Positions 1 through 6,307 of a DNA stretch of 11,381 bases are shown here, in pieces. Origin of the DNA: Pseudobutyrivibrio sp. Lineage in GTDB: Bacteria > Bacillota > Clostridia > Lachnospirales > Lachnospiraceae. The stretch covers positions 1-11,381 of the forward strand of contig JAFYYE010000232.1 of NCBI GenBank assembly GCA_017557715.1, in the 5' to 3' direction. Under the pieces are notes generated by a model that was given only the letters and a program-made list of their open reading frames with translations, had not been told where the DNA came from and did not search any database. Made by a program: the position numbers and the translations under genes. Within the stretch, counting starts at the first letter, position 1. Each line of letters opens with the position of its first letter.

Positions 1-935
1 ATATCAATCAGATTATCAATCTCCTCTCCCAGTTCTCTCACAAGATATCTACTGGTAGCCTCGGAATCAGTGACAATAAAGCCTGCATGCTTCACCAGAT
101 TGAAAGCCTCTGGATAATTCTTCAGCCTGTATCGCTCCTCATAAAATGACAAAATACATTTCTTTCTACCAACCAACTCATTAGCTACAAACACATTTTT
201 CTGATGCATGGCGATGCAGAATATATCATCATCGTCATTGGCAAGAATATGAGTGTAAAAAACCTCACGAATAACCTCTAAAATATTGGCGTAATGAAGT
301 GAATTAAAGGTGCAAGTCTCCACTTCATCTCCATCAAATACCAAAAATGTATTTGAATTGGGATTGATTTCCACTCGACCATCATCTGCATACTCTCGCA
401 TTTTTGCCACGCCCGATTCAGTCAGATAATCCGTATATACGATTTGCCCCTGTTGATACACCTCAATGGCAGACACAAAACCTCTGTCGTCATAAATATT
501 TTTCTTACTTAGTAAGCCCCCCTGATACATATCTACTTCGATAGGATTTCCTGCCTCGCCAAACTCTATCTGGGCATACTTCTCATTATTAAGATAAGCC
601 ACCACCACAAACGGTGTATAAACAAATTCTATTCCCTCTGGCCATTTCAGATTATGAAATGAAAACACCACTGCATTTTTCTTTGTCACTTCCTGAATGG
701 CATCAAAACAAGACCAGTAGGATGCGTGTAGCACTCCCTGGCGATGTAGGAAATGTCTGAAGTTTGGAGTGTGGCTTAAAAGAAGAATTTTGAAATCATG
801 CATGCCGCTTCGATGAAACATCTGCACCTGTTTTACAGTGTCATCAAACTCTGTGTGCATCCTTCTTGTGTGCCAACTCTGCTCTAGCTCTTTCCACTTA
901 TTCTGTTGATACCATGCAGGAATAAAGTAAAGCAT
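1..935 (-). CDS. asp1: Accessory Sec system protein Asp1 (3' end beyond window)
   Basis: Open reading frame of 311 codons with no stop, leaving the window at base 1. It starts at ATG 935-933, with a GAGGTG ribosome site at 941-946 and a 5-nt spacer. The N-terminus (MLYFIPAWYQQNKW, then EFDDTVKQVQMFHRSG) is typical of Asp1: an aromatic start with a WY motif, followed by an 'EFDDT..Q..MF' block. A later segment (FVTDSEATSRYL type, near the window edge) fits its glycosyltransferase-like GT-B fold. In the known family Asp1 has about 500-530 residues, so roughly 60% is seen. Asp1 works with Asp2 and Asp3 at the membrane to modify and deliver serine-rich glycoproteins to SecA2/SecY2. It follows secY2 directly on the same strand, which matches the usual secY2-asp1-asp2-asp3-secA2 order and is strong contextual support. 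The remaining genes should lie to the left. Confidence 0.85.
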   Translation of the reverse strand, partial: MLYFIPAWYQQNKWKELEQSWHTRRMHTEFDDTVKQVQMFHRSGMHDFKILLLSHTPNFRHFLHRQGVLHASYWSCFDAIQEVTKKNAVVFSFHNLKWPEGIEFVYTPFVVVAYLNNEKYAQIEFGEAGNPIEVDMYQGGLLSKKNIYDDRGFVSAIEVYQQGQIVYTDYLTESGVAKMREYADDGRVEINPNSNTFLVFDGDEVETCTFNSLHYANILEVIREVFYTHILANDDDDIFCIAMHQKNVFVANELVGRKKCILSFYEERYRLKNYPEAFNLVKHAGFIVTDSEATSRYLVRELGEEIDNLID

Positions 936-940
936 TAATA

Positions 941-946
941 CACCTC
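941..946 (-). promoter_or_regulatory. Ribosome binding site of asp1, supplied by the repeat
   Basis: GAGGTG on the minus strand lies five bases before the asp1 ATG and fixes that start. It is the terminal part of the GC-rich repeat, so the repeat provides the translation signal of the downstream gene. Confidence 0.6.
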
Positions 947-988
947 ATCCGCCCTTCGGGCACCTTCCCCCTCGCCGGGGTGGCTTTT
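941..988 (-). repeat. GC-rich double-hairpin repeat filling the secY2-asp1 spacer
   Basis: On the minus strand this 48-bp block holds two short inverted repeats. The first is a CCCC/GGGG pair at 967-980. The second is GCCC-GAA-GGGC at 951-961. The block ends in GGATGAGGTG. It is far richer in G+C than its neighbours. The layout (AGCC, C-run/G-run, GAAGGTG, small hairpin, GGATGAGG) resembles a dispersed palindromic element that I recall from many gut Firmicute genomes, but I could not check copies elsewhere. It begins at the secY2 stop and ends in the asp1 ribosome site. Confidence 0.6.
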
Positions 989-2192
989 ATATGAAAGGTA
1001 CATAAGCGTCGTACTCTTTCACCGCCTTAAACTCTCGATACAAATTACAATTAATACTAGCCATTGCGATAATGACTGATGGCAAGCTCACCACCGATGC
1101 TGGCACCAGCCCCAATATGTTTAAATACAATGGCACCGCTATAAATAAACTCAAATCAAATGCTGAGAAAACTGCAATGGCAAATAATCTATGACTGATA
1201 TAAGCTCTTGTTTTCCTTCCCGCCCTAAGTCCTGTGATACTATCTCCAGATTTCTGCATGGACTCAGTAAGCTTTTTCGGACTAATAAAAATAAAGGAAA
1301 ACCATACCGTAATTACGTATAAAACTACAATGAAAACACCTATACCAAATGGATGTGAGGTATCCATGTTTTCAACTGCCCACTGAAAATCCTTGTTGTC
1401 CGGAAATATCATGACAAGAAGTGTACACACATACACCGGCAACTGAAAGAATGCCGATGAAAACATAACCGGCATCATTCCTATTGGATAAAACTTTATT
1501 GGTATATAATTTTTATCCGAAAAAATGCTGTGTATGGATATCCTCTGCATCGGAATTCTGTACTCAGTATTTTCAAAGCTAATTGTGGACACCAGCGCCG
1601 CTATACAAAAGATTCCTATGATTTTTAAATCCTTAAAAGGCACGCTTCTGGCGGCATTGACCACACTGTCCAAGATGTTTACGTAAATCAAAATAGTCTG
1701 ACCGCCGACACCGTATTTTCCATTTCTGGTGGCAAGCCAAAGAATTACAAAAGCACCTGTAATCATTTCGATTCCAGATACAAACTTAGCTAAAAAGAGC
1801 TGCCAGCCCCCATCAAATATGTAGATTGTAGATTGTGTAGTGAAATAGGCCTGAACCGTGGCCCAGATTGCCATTAAAATCAAAGTGGCTCGGGTGATTT
1901 TTCGTGGCGATGTATAAGATTTACTGTCTGCAGTTTTAAAAGCCACAACCATCTGCACAAACAGCGTAGAAAACATAAAAGGAGATATACCAAGAGCAAG
2001 CAAACTTGTCTTGTATCTATCTCCTCCGATTGTCTGCATTATTAAATCTGAACTAGTATCCCTAAAAGCATCATAAGCCGCCAAATCCACACCATAAAGC
2101 GGCAGCTCCCTACCTATCAGATAAGCCGCCATAACAATAAATGTGAAAATCAGCTTTTGAATTAGTGTTTTAGGAAAATAATGTTTTTTCAA
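987..2192 (-). CDS. secY2: Accessory Sec translocon channel subunit SecY2
   Basis: A 401-residue polytopic membrane protein with SecY hallmarks in order: TM1 (residues 12-31), the LGISPFMFSTLFVQ block (67-80), the RNGKYGVGGQTILI block (156-169), YRIPMQRI (211-218), the IPIKFYPIGMMPVMFSS segment (230-246), and the SPKKLTESMQKSGDSITGLR segment (304-323). The last two mirror the conserved cytoplasmic loops of housekeeping SecY. At 401 residues it is shorter than housekeeping SecY (about 430-440), as is usual for SecY2, and the asp1 neighbour settles the assignment. It forms the membrane pore used by SecA2 and the Asp proteins to export serine-rich glycoproteins. The start is unusual: TTG at 2192-2190 is the only start that keeps TM1 intact, since no ATG occurs before codon 21, yet the GGAG core (2197-2194) lies only one base upstream. 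Initiation may be weak or coupled to the preceding gene, which ends 21 bp upstream. Confidence 0.88.
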   Translation of the reverse strand: MKKHYFPKTLIQKLIFTFIVMAAYLIGRELPLYGVDLAAYDAFRDTSSDLIMQTIGGDRYKTSLLALGISPFMFSTLFVQMVVAFKTADSKSYTSPRKITRATLILMAIWATVQAYFTTQSTIYIFDGGWQLFLAKFVSGIEMITGAFVILWLATRNGKYGVGGQTILIYVNILDSVVNAARSVPFKDLKIIGIFCIAALVSTISFENTEYRIPMQRISIHSIFSDKNYIPIKFYPIGMMPVMFSSAFFQLPVYVCTLLVMIFPDNKDFQWAVENMDTSHPFGIGVFIVVLYVITVWFSFIFISPKKLTESMQKSGDSITGLRAGRKTRAYISHRLFAIAVFSAFDLSLFIAVPLYLNILGLVPASVVSLPSVIIAMASINCNLYREFKAVKEYDAYVPFI

Positions 2193-2213
2193 ACTCCTGC
2201 CCCAAATGCTTTA

Positions 2214-2798
2214 CTAGATAACCTCTAATATCCTATGCAATAACATTTCTAAGCTTACTCCCCATAAAAGAACTGCACCAATTACATACGCAATGGTTTT
2301 GTTCTCGAAGCCATAATGAAGACCTGTATATAATCCCATTATAACCATAAGAATCGAAATAACAACAATGATGACGAACACATGAAGCACGGTAATTCCA
2401 ACCAGACCACATACGCAACCTGCAGCTGCTGTATAGAAGCTGGAAACAACGATTATCTTTACATAATCCCATACTCTGAGCGCATCCTTTAATCTTTCCT
2501 GGATAAACTCGTGCTTAATAGCTTTTACGATAAGTCTAATTCCAAGAATAGCAAGCACTACAGCTGCCACAGCTTCTCCATAATAATATGGATCAGCTAT
2601 ATATCCTCCTGATGCCAATAACCAACAAATGGCGTACCCACCGAAGAAGAATGCAAGTTCAATACCTGCAACAACGGCACAAGCAAGGGCCAATGTTCTC
2701 TTTCTAATCTGTGCTATCATTGCCCCCTGTATTTCCATAGTGGCAAACACGTCTAAAAGTACACCTACTATTATTAGCAGATCTTCTAACAAACTCAT
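2214..2798 (-). CDS. Divergent MntP-like six-helix membrane protein
   Basis: A 194-residue hydrophobic protein with about six predicted membrane segments. The N-terminus (MSLLEDLLIIVGVLLDVFA) matches the start of MntP/DUF204 manganese exporters, including Asp16 in TM1. The second half keeps the MntP spacing, with a GLYTGLHYG segment (155-163) and a GAVLLWGVSLEMLLHRI ending like 'GG..L...G..IL..H'. The second conserved Asp of the family, normally in a 'SIDA.AVG' motif of TM4, appears replaced by Tyr122 in SSFYTAAAG. Manganese export is therefore doubtful, and another small-solute or structural role is possible. I chose ATG 2798 with GGAG at 2814-2811 (12-nt spacer, slightly long). A longer TTG start at 2816 would overlap that ribosome site. 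The gene lies 21 bp upstream of secY2 on the same strand, so the two are probably co-transcribed, which is not a standard accessory Sec arrangement. Confidence 0.6.
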   Translation of the reverse strand: MSLLEDLLIIVGVLLDVFATMEIQGAMIAQIRKRTLALACAVVAGIELAFFFGGYAICWLLASGGYIADPYYYGEAVAAVVLAILGIRLIVKAIKHEFIQERLKDALRVWDYVKIIVVSSFYTAAAGCVCGLVGITVLHVFVIIVVISILMVIMGLYTGLHYGFENKTIAYVIGAVLLWGVSLEMLLHRILEVI

Positions 2799-2922
2799 AT
2801 ATTTATTATACTCCAATCAATTAAAATACGAATATTATTCGCACATTTATCAAACTTTTTCCTAACTTATATTCAACCATTTTCTTGGGTGTTTATACAA
2901 GATACAATGCATATATTTTGTA

Positions 2923-3495
2923 TTATTCCTTTAAGCTAGTCACAACTTCAATGATTGGACTGTGGAAAATTTTAACGTAAACGTCAGTTAATTCCTCAAC
3001 TGGTACTCTCATTCCTTTTTCAATCCACTGGATGGTTACCCAGCTAATTGAATGAGCCAAAAATTCTGCCACTAATTCTTCCTTCAACCAAGGATAATTA
3101 GCAACCTTTGCCAGACTCTCCACATCAAGATACTTCTGCACAGCCCCTGCAATGCATCGATTTAAAATTTCGTTAAATGAATTCTGCCCCTCGAGAGCGA
3201 TTGCCCTCTTGTAAAAATCCTTTTCCTTTTCCATCTTTGTAAGGATGTAAGTCACAGCTTCCTTAAGCATTCCGTTGGATAAAAGAGGCTCTACCGGATT
3301 AAACAATTCATTGATAGTAATCCACTCTAAAAGCTCATATTTATCTTGGAAATGATTATAGAAAGTAGGGCGAATAACTCCAGCCTTATCTGTGATTTCT
3401 CTGATTGTGATTTTTTCTATTGGCTTAGTGGCGGCAAGCTCCTTCAAGCTCTCAGCAAGCACAATATCTATAGCATTTTGTGTCTGATTATTCAT
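2923..3495 (-). CDS. TetR/AcrR-family regulator, DhaS-like
   Basis: A 190-residue protein with an N-terminal TetR helix-turn-helix: ITIREITDKAGVIRPTFYNHFQDKYEL spans residues 29-55, with the family signature FYNHF at 45-49. The 'TFYNHF.DKYELLEWI' wording is characteristic of the DhaS-like subgroup, in which a mostly helical C-terminal domain binds a small ligand or a partner protein. No dihydroxyacetone kinase genes are visible, so that specific role is not implied. The ATG at 3495 has a clear AAGGAG five bases upstream. It is the last gene of a tight unit: the 77-residue gene ends 9 bp before it, and the HdeD-like gene precedes that. A TetR gene so placed often represses its own operon. The accessory Sec genes downstream are a second candidate target. 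Confidence 0.85.
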   Translation of the reverse strand: MNNQTQNAIDIVLAESLKELAATKPIEKITIREITDKAGVIRPTFYNHFQDKYELLEWITINELFNPVEPLLSNGMLKEAVTYILTKMEKEKDFYKRAIALEGQNSFNEILNRCIAGAVQKYLDVESLAKVANYPWLKEELVAEFLAHSISWVTIQWIEKGMRVPVEELTDVYVKIFHSPIIEVVTSLKE

Positions 3496-3504
3496 TATTG
3501 CTCC

Positions 3505-3738
3505 TTAAGAATCCTTATACTCTACTGTAACGTAGAATCCTTTCGGTGTCTCCTTTACGTCAACCACCTTACCCTCCTTAGCGGATATTCTCTCTAAGGT
3601 TGTGTAATTGCCAGACATGGCATATGACCTTCCTAACACATAATAATATGAATTGGAAAGGGCATATTCAGTAATTGGAAGCACATCCCCCACTTCAAGC
3701 AGGCCTGTGCGTTCCATTTTAAATTCCATTTGCCCCAT
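3505..3738 (-). CDS. Small protein of unknown function, 77 residues
   Basis: I do not recognise this family. The 77-residue product has no signal peptide or membrane segment. It mixes polar strands (LLEVGDVLPITEYAL) with an aromatic stretch (NSYYYVLGRSYAMSGNY) and ends in VVDVKETPKGFYVTVEY, which suggests a small beta-rich cytoplasmic domain. It is accepted as real because it sits snugly between the HdeD-like gene (2-bp gap) and the TetR gene (9-bp gap), on the same strand, with neighbour-like codon use. Start choice is open between ATG 3738 and ATG 3729, as neither has a strong ribosome site; coupling to the upstream stop is likely. It may be functionally linked to the regulator or the membrane protein, but nothing in the sequence shows how. 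Confidence 0.65.
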   Translation of the reverse strand: MGQMEFKMERTGLLEVGDVLPITEYALSNSYYYVLGRSYAMSGNYTTLERISAKEGKVVDVKETPKGFYVTVEYKDS

Positions 3739-3740
3739 TT

Positions 3741-4307
3741 TTAAACGTCTTCCTCGTGTAAAATATCTACATCAATAATCTTTGAAGCCTTATTCACCTT
3801 ATGAACAGTAAAAATATCTGTGATTCCATCATAGATAAGCATAATTCCGATGAGGCGAGTTGCTATAGTTACAACATTAAATGCATCTGCAACACAAACA
3901 GCACCAAGAAGAATGTTTATGATTGCAACAATAAATGTGAGCCATGGACGTGGCGCATGTGCCTTAGTAGCTTCGATAGCCAATCCCAAATCCTGCAAAC
4001 CATGAACCACAAGAAGAACTCCAATTGCTATTGGAATAATGGAAACGATTGCTCCTGGAGCCATAAAAATCCATAAACCAATAATAGCAAGAACACCACC
4101 TACTGCTATTCCCATAGCATTAAATCCATTTTCAAAAATCTGGCTGATGATGATAAAAATGCCAGCCAAAATGATGATGCCTGCAAGAACGCGGCTGATT
4201 GTGGTAAGACTTTCTGCTGGATATGCCAACAAAAGAATACCCAGAATAATGCTAAAAAGTCCCGAGATTGTGATGTTTAAGCGTAAGCCTTTAATTTTTT
4301 CTTTCAT
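3741..4307 (-). CDS. HdeD/DUF308-family membrane protein
   Basis: A 188-residue protein with six predicted hydrophobic segments in three hairpin-like pairs (about residues 12-28, 38-57, 66-82, 86-104, 122-141, 147-167). It has small-residue-rich helices and motifs of the HdeD/DUF308 family: 'SGLFSIILGILLLAYP' near the start, 'GIIILAGI' and a late 'IGIMLIYDGITDIF'. HdeD of Escherichia coli is tied to acid resistance at high cell density, but most Firmicute members have no assigned role. The charged C-terminal tail (KASKIIDVDILHEEDV) is cytoplasmic by inference. ATG 4307 is preferred over an in-frame TTG four codons upstream, because GGAGG sits five bases before the ATG and overlaps the TTG codon. 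It is the first gene of a unit with the 77-residue protein and the TetR regulator. Confidence 0.8.
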   Translation of the reverse strand: MKEKIKGLRLNITISGLFSIILGILLLAYPAESLTTISRVLAGIIILAGIFIIISQIFENGFNAMGIAVGGVLAIIGLWIFMAPGAIVSIIPIAIGVLLVVHGLQDLGLAIEATKAHAPRPWLTFIVAIINILLGAVCVADAFNVVTIATRLIGIMLIYDGITDIFTVHKVNKASKIIDVDILHEEDV

Positions 4308-4325
4308 GATTCCCTCCAATATAAT

Positions 4326-4359
4326 AAGTGCTGAGTTTATGATAATAAACTCAACACTT
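4326..4359 (-). terminator. Hairpin after the DegV gene (probable terminator)
   Basis: A 15-bp inverted repeat with a 4-nt loop (arms 4326-4340 and 4345-4359). On the minus-strand RNA the single imperfect position is a U-G pair, whereas on the plus strand it would be a C-A mismatch. This supports function in minus-strand transcripts. It is followed by an AU-rich but not pure U stretch, so termination may be partial. It lies 25 bp after the DegV stop and 18 bp before the HdeD-like start. Confidence 0.55.
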
Positions 4360-4383
4360 TAATTCTACATATTTATTGAACAA

Positions 4384-5271
4384 TTATAGTTCTTTTGCAG
4401 AGCCCCAGAAACCAATGGCAACTGTACCTGGGCCTGTGTGTGAACCGATAGTAGGTCCTATATCGAAAATACGAATCTTCTCTTTCATCTTAGGGAAAGC
4501 AGACTCAAGCATATCTGCTACTTCTCTGGCATCCTCGTAGCAAACTGAATGTGTGATGAAAATGTTCTCATCATAATCGTCGCCATTATCGATGCGCTCC
4601 TTGATAGCCTGAAGAGCGGCCTTCTTAACAAGCTTCTTGCCACGACACTTCTGTCTAGGGCAAAGCTTTCCTTCGCTGTTGACATTCATAAGTGGGCAGA
4701 TATTTAAAGCTGTACCAAACCATCCTGAAAGCTTTGAAACTCTACCACCGCGAATAAGGAATGTAAGATCTGTAGTGAAGAACCATGTATTCTGATTCTG
4801 GATGTGCTCTTCTGTCCAGCTAACAAGTTTGTCAAAATCGTATCCCTCATCTCTAAGAGATGCAAGCTTATCCATGAAAAGACCGTAGCCTGCTGAAGCT
4901 GTAAGACTGTCGAAAACAACAAGCTTTCTGTCAGGATACTGCTCCTGAAGCTCCTGTGCCGCAATACGTGCTGAATTGATAACACCTGAAATACCGCTTG
5001 AAAGTGTAAGGTGAATAACATCCTTACCCTGCTCTAAAAAGCCCTTAAAATACTCTGTAAACTCTTCTGCATTAACCTGAGAAGTACGTGTCATGGCACC
5101 ATCTGTCATAGCCTGATAAAAATCTGTAGCTGACATTGACTTAAATAAATCGTCTGTATATGCTACATTATCCATATAATAATGGAAACAAATATGCTCA
5201 ATATTTTTTTCTTTTAAATATTCTTCTGTAACATCTGCTGTTGAGCAACAGCTAATAACATACTCACCCAT
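4384..5271 (-). CDS. DegV-family fatty-acid-binding protein (FakB-like)
   Basis: A 295-residue soluble protein with the DegV fold. Family motifs visible in order are MTRTSQVNAEEF (TSQ at 63-65), LSSGISGVINSAR (90-102), the FFTTDLTFLIRGGRVSK block (164-180) and IGPTIGSHTGPGTVAIGFWG at the C-terminus (271-290). Ser91/Ser92, Arg174 and His278 lie in the blocks that contact the bound fatty acid in known structures. Length matches the usual 280-295 residues. FakB proteins present fatty acids to the kinase FakA for phosphorylation and entry into phospholipid synthesis. No fakA is visible here, so the ligand and partner are not settled. ATG 5271 is supported by AGGA six bases upstream. The gene has its own candidate promoter (5327-5356) and a downstream hairpin, so it is probably a single-gene transcript separate from the EET operon. 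Confidence 0.9.
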   Translation of the reverse strand: MGEYVISCCSTADVTEEYLKEKNIEHICFHYYMDNVAYTDDLFKSMSATDFYQAMTDGAMTRTSQVNAEEFTEYFKGFLEQGKDVIHLTLSSGISGVINSARIAAQELQEQYPDRKLVVFDSLTASAGYGLFMDKLASLRDEGYDFDKLVSWTEEHIQNQNTWFFTTDLTFLIRGGRVSKLSGWFGTALNICPLMNVNSEGKLCPRQKCRGKKLVKKAALQAIKERIDNGDDYDENIFITHSVCYEDAREVADMLESAFPKMKEKIRIFDIGPTIGSHTGPGTVAIGFWGSAKEL

Positions 5272-5326
5272 AATATTTCCTATCTGTGCATATAATTAGT
5301 AATTAATAAAACTTTAAATCGGTTAG

Positions 5327-5356
5327 AGTATAACGCAAAAGCCCACAATAATGCAA
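5327..5356 (-). promoter_or_regulatory. Sigma-A-type promoter for the DegV gene
   Basis: On the minus strand TTGCAT (5356-5351) and TATACT (5332-5327) are separated by 18 bases, close to the TTGACA/TATAAT consensus. The -10 box lies about 55 bases before the ATG at 5271. It sits in the 132-bp gap after eetB, where I see no convincing terminator. Confidence 0.6.
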
Positions 5357-5403
5357 CCATAACACCTTACTTATCAACACTTTCTATAACAGAATCAAAC
5401 TCT

Positions 5404-5904
5404 TTAAAAAAGATTGCTAATTCCTTTAATACGTTTGTGAATCATAGATGCTATAATTCCGATAACTATTCCTGAGATAGTTCCTATTACAATGAGAAAT
5501 GGCAGATAATAAATCAGCTGCTCAGTCTCCAAAACAGCCATTGCCACAAGTATCTGACCAACATTGTGGAACACACCACCTATAACACTGACGCCGGTAA
5601 TAGAAAACTTCTTCGTCTTTTTTGCTATGAGCATAGCTGCAAATGAAAGTGCAGCTCCTGCAAGGGAATACATCATCATAGCCATGTTTCCAAAGGTAAA
5701 TCCAACCAGTATTACCCTGACGATAGAAAGCATTAGTGCCTCCTGCCATCCCAAAAGAAACAGCGCCACCATAATAGCCAGATTGGCTAGTCCAATTTTT
5801 GCACCTGGAATGCCAATGCTAAGTGGAAGCAAAAACTCCACATAGGAAAGAACAAAGGCAAGAGCAATAAGCAATCCTATTAATGTTATTTTCTTAGTCT
5901 TCAT
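5404..5904 (-). CDS. eetB: EET membrane protein EetB (Gx transporter/'HepS1' family)
   Basis: A 166-residue protein with about five membrane segments. It has family motifs including the IPGAKIGLANLAIMVALF segment (32-49, PG.K.GLAN), Arg63 in a helix, GFTFGN (68-73) and GGVFHNVGQ (109-117). It belongs to the family often annotated 'heptaprenyl diphosphate synthase component I' or Gx transporter. That label came from neighbourhood with prenyl synthases and not from catalysis. Members encoded beside a NusG-II protein, an ApbE protein and a PplA-like lipoprotein correspond to EetB, needed with EetA to pass electrons from membrane quinone to the extracellular flavoprotein. The gene starts at ATG 5904, 21 bp after the eetA stop, with only a weak ribosome site. 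It is the last gene of the unit. The dmkB gene at 8608-9567 makes the alternative reading, a HepS1-like accessory of the prenyl synthase, still possible. Confidence 0.8.
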   Translation of the reverse strand: MKTKKITLIGLLIALAFVLSYVEFLLPLSIGIPGAKIGLANLAIMVALFLLGWQEALMLSIVRVILVGFTFGNMAMMMYSLAGAALSFAAMLIAKKTKKFSITGVSVIGGVFHNVGQILVAMAVLETEQLIYYLPFLIVIGTISGIVIGIIASMIHKRIKGISNLF

Positions 5905-5925
5905 ATCTTATAAACAATTGATGGA

Positions 5926-6303
5926 TTAACGAGTCATTCCATCAACATCGTTTTCCTCTCCATTAACAATTTTTACAACAACCTTGTTTGGCAAACATAC
6001 TATAGTCTCGTCTGTGTAATGAATATCCGCTGTATTAACGCAGATTTTATCAGGACAGCTGGCTTCGATAACACTAGCCTTGCCATCAGAAATCTTTAGG
6101 ATATTATAAGAACCATCAGCTAGCTCTATTCGCTCCTGGCGGTCTTCATCCAATGGATAGGTGCCATATACCTTTCCATCTACCGTAACCTCTACCTTAG
6201 CACTGCCAGAGGTATTGTTTTTCCTGTATATATTTACACCTATCAGCAGACCTATGGATACCACCAAAAGAACTGCTATTAAAATAATGTCATTTCTTTT
6301 CAT
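5926..6303 (-). CDS. eetA: EET protein EetA (NusG domain II family)
   Basis: A 125-residue protein with one N-terminal membrane anchor (residues 6-26) and an extracytoplasmic NusG-II domain. Motifs are VEVTVDGKVYGTYPL (37-51), ILKISDGKASVIEASCPDKIC (68-88) and TIVCLPNKVVVKI (100-112). Cys83, Cys88 and Cys103 are the conserved cysteines of the family. Length is typical. Paired with the Gx-transporter protein encoded next, it matches EetA, which together with EetB is thought to connect the demethylmenaquinone pool to surface flavins. ATG 6303 lies four bases after the fmnB stop with no strong ribosome site, so translation is probably coupled. Outside an EET context such proteins have no clear role; here the fmnB, pplA and ndh2 neighbours give the assignment. 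Confidence 0.85.
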   Translation of the reverse strand: MKRNDIILIAVLLVVSIGLLIGVNIYRKNNTSGSAKVEVTVDGKVYGTYPLDEDRQERIELADGSYNILKISDGKASVIEASCPDKICVNTADIHYTDETIVCLPNKVVVKIVNGEENDVDGMTR

Positions 6304-6307
6304 ATTT

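Noticed and set aside
2829..2841. 13-bp inverted repeat (6-bp arms, 1-nt centre) upstream of the MntP-like gene as a TetR operator.
   Set aside because: Arms of 6 bp are expected by chance a few times in 11 kb, it is shorter than most TetR operators, and no second copy was seen before the regulator's own operon.
2799..2922. Short 19-codon frame beginning ATGGTTGAA in the TetR to MntP-like gap.
   Set aside because: No ribosome site, AT-driven composition and no recognisable product.
5404..5904. Calling this gene heptaprenyl diphosphate synthase component I.
   Set aside because: It is a polytopic membrane protein without prenyl synthase motifs, and the EET neighbours fit EetB better.
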